Assembly: GCA_035041965.1 (NCBI GenBank)
Contig: JAPYMA010000089.1
Location: forward strand, 1 to 64,000
From: Anisakis pegreffii
Taxonomy: Eukaryota > Nematoda > Chromadorea > Rhabditida > Anisakidae
Direction of reading: 5' to 3'
DNA: 64,000 nucleotides
The notes below the pieces were generated by a model. That model saw only the letters and a list, made by a program, of their open reading frames with translations, did no database searches and was not told where the DNA came from. Shown in pieces: positions 25,001-36,000 of this stretch. Position numbers and translations under genes: made by a program. The first letter of the stretch is position 1. Each line of letters begins with the position of its first letter.

Positions 25001-26910
25001 ATGACTGCTAGTTAGAGTACGTTAAGTTTGGCACGAGAATTGGATATTCAAGAGTCTTTGATGATTTCGTGGAGGGACAAACATTCTCTCTCCCTCTCTT
25101 GGAGAAAAAATCAATCTCCAAGAGCATATCGAAGCTTTGTTCATTTATCTCGTTGAATCAGCTTTTTTCTAGCAGTGATCCATTTGTTTCAATGTAATTC
25201 ATCTTTAAGGAATGGAGTCGAGCAGCAGTCCTCAGTCAAGTAGTAGTGCTCCACTGCGTTCTTTTACAACACAAGTATGCATTCATTAAATGCTTTCAGT
25301 TTTTATCAGAAGTAAAGTTGTGCAATCGAGTAACGCAACAGTTATTGTTTTGATCGTGAAAATTTTCAAAGTGAACTTTTGCTGAATTTTTTGTCCAATC
25401 TTAAGGCTTCATGAAAGAATTATAAATTTTTGTATGTAACATTTGACCACTACAATGGCTTTGTTGATTCATACGAAAGTGCTAACCGAAGGTTCTACAA
25501 CAACGCAACCACTCATTTCCGTTCGCAGCTCTTTTGACGGCCACGTCTTCAAACGTAGATAATGACGAACATTCTTTCCAGTCGTCCGATATCAACATTA
25601 GCACTGCAAATTGCAGTACACCAGGTGTCTGCTTACTTTTCTTTTCATTTTTCTACTTACCGTTTCAGTCACACAAATTTTACGTTCGTTTGTAATGCTC
25701 GATTGTTTCATTGAATTTTTCCGTTCTAATCAATAAGTCTGTACCGAGAGATTGTTACTCGCTGGTTAACGAAATACATTACAGTATATCTGAGTTTTTG
25801 AAATTCAACTCATTAATAAAGGAAGTGAGAAGAGTGGAGGGTTGTAATTGACACTAATAGCTGTCCTAATGAGAATGATGGATAAGGAGTTGAATGTTCC
25901 CGAGATTTGCATACGAAGCGTGAGCAGTTACAGTGAAAAGTGTTTGAATGGAACAACATACGGAAATGTGGTAGCAATGAAAGAAAAAGTTTAGTGACAG
26001 TGACAACAACAGCGACATGTATGCGCCAAAGTGCAACTGTACCTGTTGATGTCAATTTGATGCGATCGAGTGCCACTGATGCGAAGATATTGAATGGTCA
26101 CAGTCAGAATCATGCCTCTGCTGATGATGAAGATGTGTTGAGCGAAGATGAAGGATACGTGAAGGTTACCTTTGATTCTGTGTGTAAGCTGAATGGTTCA
26201 TTTCAGAATTGTCAGCGAATAAGACTTTGAGTTATTTCACAGATATTTTTTTGTTTTTGACTCTGTTTCTGTTGTATTCCTTCTCGTGAACTACTTAAAA
26301 TATTTCCTCGTCATTATTCATAAAGCGCATTCCCAAATAATTGTTCAACATGGAATAATTTTTCCACCAGCTATAAATTGTTATTTTCGTATGGTCCGTC
26401 GCTTACCGAATTATTTCAATTTTTGCAGGTCGCGTTTGCTAATTCTGGAATGATGGATGTTGATCTTGGTGAGTTCGTAAAGGAGTGTCGTTTAGCTCCG
26501 TTACATTTATCCGGTTTCCAAACGGATAACCCGGCTTCCATTCCGAGCTTGGTGGGTTAACATATTCCTAGCATATAAAATGTACTCGAAAGTCGTGATT
26601 ATATGTTTTCTCCGATAACAATAATATTGTTTCATTAGAGTATCACGATACATATCAGTACAAATAGATGTATCATCACCCTCTGTTTTAGGTGATTTCC
26701 TCTAGTAATTGTCATTAATAAATTATGTAACTGTTGATGAGTGAAAACTGCGATGGTGTATGATTTTTAGAGGCGTTTACGTCAAAAGTCAAATACCTAT
26801 TTCAAAAGACATTGCATTTTTTTCAGCTAGCCGAATTCGAAAGCCATCAAGAAATGTTCGACAGTTTCGTTTCCAAAATGCGAACCCAGGTGAATGAAGA
26901 AGAAGCGTAG
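22048..26910 (+). CDS. atg-13: Autophagy protein ATG13 (EPG-1 type), 527 aa, twelve exons
   Basis: ATG13 is the HORMA-domain regulatory subunit of the ULK1/ATG1 kinase complex that starts autophagosome formation in the cytoplasm. Exons: 22048-22122, 22633-22772, 22849-22959, 23633-23804, 23995-24122, 24240-24420, 24686-24818, 25210-25274, 25492-25624, 25941-26179, 26429-26551, 26827-26910; all phases join. The N-terminal half reads as the HORMA domain: VQAVVQSRLG, DWFNVRVDE, then LGTMLKSAIAASRVTPTYRY, SPETFIILYR, and the LDLGEGQRKFRIGVVSSPFGS / VELSYRT strands typical of ATG13. The middle is Ser-rich and disordered-looking. The C-terminal part matches the conserved ATG13 tail: an acidic VKVTFDS followed by MMDVDLGEFVKECR, then LAEFESHQEMFDSFVSKM, which resembles the human end. 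Length is close to human ATG13 (about 517). Alternative: exon 11 could read through to a stop at 26560, dropping the last exon. Confidence 0.9.
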
Positions 26911-28845
26911 AACATGAGTTATTGGTTCGAAGATTATTTTTAATTCAGATGTTTATGCGGCTTCTCTTGAATCATCACTCAATTTATTTCACTTACAATG
27001 ATTATGCTCAAACTTTCACCGCTACTGTGCTTTCAAATTTATTATTCTTATATATCTTTATTATCGTCAGTGTTATTATTATCTGTACAAATATATTTTC
27101 CTTTATTATGAATGCTCTGTGCATTGCGTACATTACTGATGATCCATTTGTATTTTTTAAAGTCTCATGTGAATTTCGCACCAAGTAAATTCTTTATGAA
27201 TGTTTCATCACCTATTTTCATTTTCCTATCTTAGTTTCCTAACAAATATGTGTAAGCCATCATATTTCGAGCACCTCATATGAACATATTTACGAGAGCC
27301 GTCTACACTTAAATATACAGAGTTTTATTCATTTTACTTGATGTTTTGATATCATACTGGCTCTTTATCAGTTCCATTTGACCGTTTTGTGATCCGTTAT
27401 CCAACCAGGAGTTCGTGATGGGCTCCACAGGGTCTTCAGAAGCACTTAATGTTGCATTCGGTGGGAGGAATATACTGACCTCGCTCAAATAATAGTACTT
27501 TTTCAAAAAGCGTTTTGTACTTCGCTATAAAAATGTGTGATTTTTCGGATTTTCATACTCTGATGCCGGTTATTTCCCAACGGAGTGCTTAAAATTCCAA
27601 AACATTAATGTTTTGTTTTGTTTAATTTTTCTTGTTTTCCGTAACTCTGGGTGTGTTACTGTGACGTGATTATTGAACAAGACGTTGTTCGACCAAGATC
27701 ATGGTTATTGCGAAAATGATCACAGTTTGGCCGTTGTGCGACCGAAATGACCGGATGGAAAAGTTGTTTTTGCGAATTGTGTTCGCACATGGGCATGTTT
27801 TACTACGTTGAGAGGTCTTCTGTGGACTAGGAAGTGACAGTTATACGGTCCAATTCTGAGCAGCGTTCTCGAGAAAGATATCGCCACAATAAGATTTTTT
27901 AATTGAACATTACAAAAACAACATTCAAGTGGAACAAAAATTAATTTGTATATGGAGCTGACTTTAGATAAATGCAAATGCTGCTTGAGTCCCAATAACG
28001 GTCGCACATGAAAGGTCATCCGGGAACCAGCTGAAACGGTGATGATGATTGGTGCATGTAAATTATCGGCGAATTGACGAGAGGATATAAGCAATGAGTG
28101 AACTTCCTACTTTCCAAGCTTGTCATTGTACTTTATACTATAGCGACTCGCATTATTTCAGAATAATGTGAAAACGCCCTCGTTAAACCAAAGAACTTTG
28201 ATGGTTACCTTTCAGAAGGCTCACGCCTGGCACAGCGTTATATTCGATATTTTCACAAGGGAGCTACCAACATTGTCAGAAAAGCTTTCGAGAATGAGGT
28301 TAAGTGCTTAGACTCAAAGCAAACACTCAGTGGTGGTTGGCTGTGTGTCGAGGACATGACGATGTGCATCTTGATGCCGATGAAAAGGGCTACTCGCAAT
28401 ATTCCAATTGTCATTCACACTCGCAAGCTGATGTGCACCTCCTGATGGCACCGTCAAAGTTTGCACTTACAAAACTTCTGTTCTTTGCACTGATTTGTAT
28501 TTCTCCTTCCAACATGACTTTTCAAAATGTGCTAACATATTCGCCATTTGATTGTGGAAATCGCCAACTTAGGTGACACCAGCTTACAGTTTCGCGTGTA
28601 AAGAACTTGTTTCTTTTCAGGAAATGTGGACTTATGTAACTAAGAGGAATCTGATGTGAATGAACTCCCTGAGAAGGAATTTATTGCTGGAAGAATGCAG
28701 CAGCTATATTTCTGCTTTTATCGACACTAGTAAAAAATGTCAGTAAAAAGGCATTCTCACGTCGTTCAAGGAAACATAAGATGCAAGCGAATTCACTTTC
28801 TATGATGTTCTTATTTACGTCATTTATCGCCACCGTTGCCTTCTG

Positions 28846-28922
28846 TTGTTATTATTTATCACTGTTATTATTATTGTTATTATTATTGTGATTGTTATTA
28901 TTGTTATTGTTATTATTATTAA
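28846..28922. repeat. Simple repeat, TTATTG/TTA triplets
   Basis: About 75 bases of TTATTATTG-type triplet repeat. Microsatellite-like. Confidence 0.85.
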
Positions 28923-29897
28923 TTAGATTTGTTCTTATTAGGTATATGAGTGTATCAGTGAGCATAACCCGTTTTTTATAATTTGATTTCGTAATATTCG
29001 TTTTGAATGCCAACTTTTTCCGCGTTGCATACAGTCGATGATTTATTTAATTAAAAATGATTAAATGTAATGTTGCTTACCTATACAGCTGATGATGATC
29101 TTTTTTGAAAAATCAGACATCATCATTAGACTTCATATTCAAAATCAAAGCGTAAACAACCATGTTACGATTACAGTTTTATTTTTTGTTGTCCCGGAAT
29201 CTTTTTCAATTGATCAAATCTTTCTGGGAGACCGTCATTATCCTTCTACTCTACGCATAACTTCAGAACTAATTGCTCGACCCCCTCTATTACTCCGTGA
29301 CACCCCTGAATAACCCAAAAATGGGTAATTTCTCCCCTATGGAGAGCAGTGTGCTAGGCTGATTAATGTGCGTCGGACAGCAACATTTTCTGGGATCATC
29401 GCAGTAGAGGAAAGTCCCCGACTAAAATGCCTTGAAAGAAAACTGCAGCGAAATAGCCTGTTGTCGAAGTGCTTGCACCATTGCAAACATAACATCAAAC
29501 TATTTCATTCTCTTGGTTCCTTAATCGTGATATTGACGATTGTGACAGCATGTGTTCATATGACTAATTGACCAGTTGGTTATGAGAGTGCGTGTTCGAC
29601 CACATAAAGGAATGAATTGCGAATGGAATGTGTTCATCCGGTTCTGCAGCAGCTCACCAACGATTTCAACGTCATTTCGAATGGTTGTCTCTAAACTGGA
29701 TGAAAGTTTTTGAAACGAACTGAAATCAAAGAAAAGTCAACAATGTTGAAAAAAATCCTAATTACAAATTACATCAGCAGCAACAATTATCTCATGATGT
29801 ACGTTATTGCCGTAATCGTGCGCGTATATTTTCTGATTGGAAACTATCATCCTATGCATATATCATAAATTCGTTGGGTTCAAATCTCTCGTTTGCC

Positions 29898-29977
29898 GAA
29901 TAGTATTTTAGCATAATGGGAACACTGTTGTTTGTTGAATAGTACTCTCGTATAATGGGAACATTCTTTTTGCAATC
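29898..29977. repeat. Two-copy tandem repeat, unit about 40 bp
   Basis: GAATAGTA followed by ATAATGGGAACA-type sequence occurs at 29898 and again at 29938. Confidence 0.6.
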
Positions 29978-30872
29978 GCTTCCATAGGTTAATTGGTTTT
30001 CGAGAGCTTCTTACCCAGATCACTTCGTATGAAGCTTTCCACAGGCTTAGCATGTTTCTGACACGTTGCTATTTGGACAGAGTGCGACGCGAGAATAAGG
30101 CTGGTACCATTACGCTGTATTTCAAACATGGACAGTGCAAACCATTACTAGGCATTTTAAGATATTTTGATGTAGTGGGCATATAGTGCCAAATGGTACA
30201 CGTTGTACACGTGTGAAAAAGCCGGGAGATAGTTCGAGTGAATATTTTCAGTTCTTCTAGAAGTTACAGGTAGTGATAGATTCATTGAGAATATTGCCTG
30301 TCTTATCATAATTTTGATATACACAGTAAAGTCTAAAAAATGATAATGATGATGATCTAGTCCATCTACTGCAAGAGAGAGATACTGTTAGGAAGATTGT
30401 AGGCCACAGTGACATTGGAAGAAAGAGCGTTATCAGTTTCAGCTATAGTAAACTGTGAAGATAAGCGAAGTTTTATGAATGGTTAACTTAATGTAAACTA
30501 ACAATAAGTAGAATCTCAATTGGAATGCCTTCTCCTTTGCAATGATCCGTTTCATCTGTGTTAAAATAACAATTTTCAAAGATCGTAACAGTCTCTCACA
30601 CCTTTCAATTCATCTCAAGCATTGAGAATGTTTCTTCTAGATTTAAAATTCAACACGTCATGAACAAAAAGTGATTTCAATTCACATTCCATCATTTAAT
30701 TACCTTATAACGATTGTGAATGAAATTTTCCCGAAACCTTCTCCATTGTTTTACTCTTTTATATCATGTATTCAAACTAATATGTGTTATTTCAATCACA
30801 CTGCACGTAGGCATATTGGGGAAGAAACTCACCATCCTCAATATTTGCCTCACAGTAGCAAAAAATCGGCAG

Positions 30873-30909
30873 AAATTTCATTCGTTAGCATTGCTAACGA
30901 ATGAAATTT
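30873..30909. repeat. Perfect 37-bp palindrome, 18-bp arms
   Basis: The left arm AAATTTCATTCGTTAGCA (30873-30890) is followed by one T and its exact reverse complement (30892-30909). It can form a stem without mismatch in DNA or RNA. Confidence 0.95.
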
Positions 30910-30949
30910 GAAAGTGTGCTGACTTAGCACAATTTCATTTTGCCTCTTC

Positions 30950-31021
30950 GATGGATGTATACTACGACTGGGTACAATTCTCATGAACCATCCATGACCA
31001 GTCGTGAACTTTGCATCCATC
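30950..31021. ncRNA. 72-base hairpin, candidate structured RNA or transposon relic
   Basis: GATGGATG (30950-30957) pairs with CATCCATC (31014-31021); ACGACTGG (30964-30971) pairs with CCAGTCGT (30998-31005); inside, TCATG pairs with CATGA next to that stem. The side loops are 6 and 8 bases. Size and shape fit a precursor hairpin, but a short inverted-repeat element is equally possible. Whether it is transcribed is unknown. Confidence 0.35.
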
Positions 31022-31204
31022 ACAATCAGGTATCTTTTAATGTGCTTTTTGCACAATGATAACTGCTTCTCATGAGCCGCTTTTTGAATGATTCAGGTTG
31101 ATAATTCTATTCATTTGCTAAAAGCGTAAAGACTTTCAATTTCTTCGCAGATTCCGCCTTATTCTCGACCGGAGAAGAAAGTTTCAGGTCATTGAGCATC
31201 ATCA

Positions 31205-31209
31205 CCTAT
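31205..31209. repeat. Target-site duplication, left copy
   Basis: CCTAT directly before the left LTR, repeated at 40372-40376 after the right LTR. Confidence 0.9.
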
Positions 31210-31664
31210 TGTAACGACTATACGCACTTGTCGTTAATCTTTTACTCTCAAACTTGGGTAATTAAACCACAGCCATAGCATTCATAGGAAAATATAATCG
31301 ACAATGATAACGACGCAAACAACAACACTCACAATGACGACAGTGCTATACTAACAGTAATAATAACACTATTAATGATAACAACACCTCGCGATAATAT
31401 CTCTTAAATTCAAAACCTCCAATTACTTATCACTGATTTCGAATCAATCCCAACTGTTATCAATATTGTAACCTTAACTATGAATATCATCAGTTATCTT
31501 AACCACTAGTAACAAATACAACCCAACCACCAGTAACACGGCTCACAATAATCCACAACGACACAGACAAACCGTACAGAACAAGAAATGTGGGATGAAC
31601 GATTCGCCACTCTCACTTTCGATACTCACACTCTTCTCCTTTTCGTGATTATCTAATCACGACA
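31210..31664 (-). repeat. 3' LTR of BEL copy 2 (455 bp)
   Basis: Read in element sense it starts at 31664 with TG and a perfect 9-bp inverted repeat (31643-31662). A TATA-like TATATTTT lies at 31289-31296, followed 28 bases after the start of that box by a 22-base match to SL1 (31247-31268), then AGTAAA, then a 7-bp inverted repeat at the U5 end. It ends CA at 31210. Confidence 0.97.
31247..31268 (-). other. SL1 spliced-leader sequence embedded in the 3' LTR
   Basis: Identical to the copy in the 5' LTR and to canonical SL1. In the 3' LTR this sequence would lie close to the RNA 3' end. Confidence 0.93.
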
Positions 31665-31675
31665 CTCCGCCCAGA
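31665..31675 (-). other. Polypurine tract of BEL copy 2
   Basis: TCTGGGCGGAG in element sense, directly before the 3' LTR. Expected plus-strand DNA primer. Confidence 0.65.
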
Positions 31676-32446
31676 ATTGAAATGATCTGGATGAATCAAC
31701 ATACAATGAACAATTAATGCAATATGAAGTATTTAAAATGTTGCAATATTTGAAACATTTTGATGCAAATAATTCATCAATGCAAATAATAGAACATGAT
31801 TGTGGAATATCCATGTTCACTAAACAATTTCTTAGATGAATTGTTAGATGAGGAACATATTCAATAATGAATCCAATAAGACGTTTACAATTATGATCAG
31901 TGAGATAAAGAAACGAAGAATCAAATAATTCAGTAGTATTGTATCAATAATATCGTATTACAAAACAATATTGAGCTAACAGCAGAATGAAACTAATACA
32001 GAGTAAGTTAGGTACTTCTTTCTATTAAAATTTACAATGAATTGAAACAAATATTTTGATATTTTTCAATTTGTTAAGCAATGATTTTTTAAAAATATTA
32101 TTATTCATCATTTCGATATATTCATTTATTATTACTCTCTGAAAGAGTATCGTAGAACTGATGATTGAAAGCTGCTGATGATAACGTTGGTTGATGCATT
32201 TAGCTGTTGCTGCTGACGCTATGTTGAATGGCTCTACTCCATCTTATTCCATGGAATTAACAGAATTTAAATCGTTTCATTGAAGAAAGGAACGCAGAAT
32301 CTCGGATCTACCACCTGACCACTCTGCTCAAGTTCTTAAACCTCAAATAGAATCGACACTAGACCTTGCTCCAAACGATCGTTGAGCTGAGCTAATCATT
32401 CATTTATTAATACTATTGTAATTATAATAATGAGAACGCACCCTTT
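31676..32446 (-). other. 3' non-coding region of BEL copy 2 beyond the hairpins
   Basis: AT-rich, with no frame of note. Lies between the hairpin modules and the polypurine tract. Confidence 0.5.
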
Positions 32447-32535
32447 GAGAAGCTGGCATGTCGCCCTATGACTTCTCTTCAAATGAGTGCGGATGGAAAT
32501 GCCCAAAATTTCATCAAATATAATTTCATGTGGGC
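32447..32535 (-). ncRNA. Two-hairpin RNA module, copy A (between env and 3' LTR)
   Basis: Hairpin 1: GAGAAG (32447-32452) with CTTCTC (32472-32477), enclosing an inner GGC/GCC stem with loop GACAT in element sense. Hairpin 2: GCCCA (32501-32505) with TGGGC (32531-32535). The same pair of hairpins recurs 164 bases further on with changed but still paired stems. Confidence 0.7.
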
Positions 32536-32610
32536 TAAATACGCTCAATGCGTTAAGAATTGCTTCATTGAAGCATTGAGGTTGAAATAACATTGAGTTG
32601 AAACCCAGCT

Positions 32611-32699
32611 GAGGAGCTGGCATGTCGCCTTATGACTCCTCTTCTATACTGGGAGTGGATATGGCCAAAAATCATCAGGCAGGAGTTTGTTGAGGCCAT
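32611..32699 (-). ncRNA. Two-hairpin RNA module, copy B
   Basis: Hairpin 1: GAGGAG (32611-32616) with CTCCTC (32636-32641); the loop is almost identical to copy A. Hairpin 2: ATGGCC (32661-32666) with GGCCAT (32694-32699). Both stems differ from copy A by paired substitutions that keep base pairing. Confidence 0.7.
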
Positions 32700-33020
32700 T
32701 TGATCAGAACTCAGCTCAAAGACCTCGTCTTTGACTACTGAACCACAACCTTCTGGCTCAAATTTGCCCGGGATTTCCTTATCCACATACATCTAACATC
32801 TCTTAACCAAAGTCAACCTTTCGTTGGTTAATTCAAACTTCACAGAATAGAGCCTTCAACTATGAATTTGGCAATTTCTGCCGAGTCAGCAGTATGCAGC
32901 GTAACAATGCAGCCTTTTTGGTGATGAGCAGAGTTGCTGTTGAACATGTTTCATGACAGTTACAATGCGATTGAATATTACAAATTCATAATACAATACA
33001 ATGTGATCGTTAAATTCAAG

Positions 33021-36000
33021 CTATTGAAACATTGGTTCCAAAAACGTATCATCAACAATATGTGTAACCGATTTAGGATTACCGATCACCGACATTTCCA
33101 AATGGCTGATTTCACTTTTGTTCCTCTTCCGACCTCTACGTCTTTTAGTTACGCGTTTGCACAGTTTCCACAGCCAGAAGATGCGAACCAAACCTAAACA
33201 GATTAAAATTATGATTAGTATCAAGGTTATAAGGTAAACGCGCCATTTGGTTGCGATTTGTTCTATCTCCTTTGCTAGCGAAGTCGCCGATATGTCGAGT
33301 TGATGACCGATATCTTCTAGCAACTCTTCTAATTCTTGGTTCATTTCATCTATTGTCGTTGACATGGTATTCTTGATTGTTTTGCTTGTTGGCGGATCGA
33401 ATAAAATCGACCTGAGATCGGAATCGTAATTTCCGTTTTCCGCTGCTGCTTGTTCACCAAACTTTGTATAGTTAAATTCGAGTGTTCTGAAGCTTTGTAT
33501 TTTCTCCGACCATTCGGGTTTTTGTTCGTCGCTACCATCGCACCATACGATCAAGGCATGGGTACAGACTTTTCTGCGAATTTCGGCGCATTTGATGACC
33601 TTGAGATGTTGATAAGTTCGAGTGGCAATTAAAGCTGTTGTTTCAAGCACATTTTTTGCTGTTAATTTTGGGCATTGATGTGGAGTAGGTAACTCAACTA
33701 TTATTCCATTGTATTTGCCATCAGTTTGTGCTGATGCTGAGAGGATTATGAGTAATAAGCACGCTAGAGTTGATAAGTGGATGAGTGGGGGTATAGATCG
33801 GTGTACGATTCTATCAGGTTCATGTCGTGTTGTAAATGTTTGTTGGTTTTGGTTGACATAGTTGGTTGATTCTTCTTCGGTTGCTTCAGTTTGTAAGTTG
33901 GGGTCGTTGGGATGTTTGAGGAAATCTGAGGTATCTGATATGCGTGGAGCGTTATTTGGATTGCTGATTTCAAGCGGATATAGTTTATTAATTGGGCGTT
34001 CGATTCTTTCTCTGTTCATTGTTTTTATGATGGCCACTCGAATTTGTCCGTCGGATCCTTTTGGAAGTTCGACTATTGAGCCTAATTTCCATTGACCTCG
34101 GGGCATATTATCATCATGAATAAGCACTACTTCTCCTTTTTTCGGTTCCCTTTTATTTTCGGTGTGATGGGCTGAATGTAACATTCGTTGAGTTTCGCGC
34201 AAACTTAGTAGATATTCTGCATGCCAGATTTGCCAAAATCTGTCCAAAATTCTTAGTCCTTCCAGATATTGTTCTAATAGTTGGTCCTTTTCTTCTGATA
34301 ATTGATAGTCTGGATCATTATTATCATCAATTTGGTTCGATGGAATTTGGAGTTGCACATGTGGTGCAATGAAGTCAATCGGGCGTATTATGCGGCTGTC
34401 TGGTTCTTCATATAAGTATGTTAAGGGTCGACTGTTAAGAACGGCCTCCACTTCACATAAGAATGTACTCATTTCTTCAAGGGTTAATATTCGTCTTCCT
34501 ATTGTTTTCTTAATTGTTCTTTTGATTAAGCCGATCAGACGTTCATAAACTCCGCCTTTCCAAGGTGCATGACTGGTTATGTATTGCCATTCGATTCCCA
34601 TTTCTTTCGCCCGAATTAGGCTTTCCTTTTCCCATTCTTTCTTTTGAGGGCTAGTTGTCAAAATTCTGCCACCTGCTGTGAATGTAGTTGAGTTATCCGA
34701 TATAATTATGGAGGGACTTCCTCTTCTAGCAATGAACCGTTGGAATGCGTTCAAGAAGTATCGGGCTGAAAGGTTTGTGACAATGTCGAGATGAACTGCA
34801 CGGGTGGACAAGCAGGTCCAAATGCATCCCCATATCTTTCTTCTTATTCCATTGTCATTGATTTCAATTGGTCCAAAATAATCCAATCCAGTGTACTGGA
34901 AAGGATATGCTCGTCGAGTTCTCATTGTTGGTAGGGGTGCCATGGGTGGAAGAGCGAAAGGTCCCCCATCATACCGCTTACATATTACACATTGCTTAAT
35001 GACTCTTTTCACCGCAGCTCTTCCTTTTGGGATCCAAAACTTGTTCCGAATCGTGCTGAGTGTTAGTTGTGTTCCATTATGGAGACTCCTTTTATGTGCA
35101 TCATGGATGATCAGTTCTGTTATTCTACCTTTGGTTGGAATTAATATGGGAGCTTTAGTGCTCTGGTTGATATCTGCTGCTCCATATCGGCCTATACATC
35201 TTAGAGCTCCATTAATGCATTGAATCCCAAGCTGGTCTCTGAGGGAGTTCCTTGTGTTTTTCTCTATTGCTTCTTTTATATTATGGAAGTATTTGTGTTG
35301 TGTGTGTGCGATGATGATTTGTTCGGCGATATCAAGTTCTTCGATGCTGAGTTGGGATCCTTGATTTTGTGATGGCTTTTTGAGAATGTGTAACCAACGG
35401 CGCATGTAAGCTACGACTCCTTTCAGTTTGCGCCATGAGTTTACTCGTGTGGCTATTCTTTCTATAATGTCCTCTGTGAGTACAGAAGGATTGTGGTTCT
35501 GGATGACTGCGTTAACTGTTAATCTGGTTTCTTCTTGTTGTGTGTCTTCACATGGTGGTTCCGAGTTTTCAGCTGCTTTTACTTCATTTTTTATGCTTGC
35601 TTGAAGTTGTGGCCAGTTCTTCTTTGGCAGTTTTAACCATTCGGGCCCATTCCACCAAATGGCGCTGCGAGCTAAGTTTTCGGGATCAGTGCCGCGCGTT
35701 GCTATATCTGCTGGATTTTCATTGGTAGACACGTGACGATATTCAACGTTTTTTGATGCCTTAATTTCGCGAATGCGATTTGCCACAAATACTGGAAGTG
35801 CTCTTGTAGATGAGAGCCATGTTAGTACACATTTTGCATCACTCCAGATGCATTTACTTGTAACGACTAAACCTAATTCGTGTTCAACGAATTGTAGTGC
35901 TCGTGTACCAATTAGTACAGCCATTAATTCCAATCTGGGAATGGTTAGTTCCTTAATGGGATTCAGTCGGTTTTTTGCGTAGATGAGTTGAACTTTCCCT

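Larger units (their letters stand above)
26911..30872. other. Non-coding stretch
   Basis: No supported gene. Frames at 27720-28094 (-), 28304-28576 (+) and 29368-29571 (+) were examined; none shows a family pattern or splice partners. A TTA/TTG simple repeat and a 40-base two-copy repeat are listed separately. Confidence 0.45.

Noticed and set aside
27720..28094. Minus-strand frame of 124 codons
   Set aside because: No domain, no splice partners, and a composition like its surroundings.
29368..29571. Frame with a hydrophobic end, considered as a potassium-channel exon
   Set aside because: One weak membrane segment only; no pore motif or neighbouring exons.
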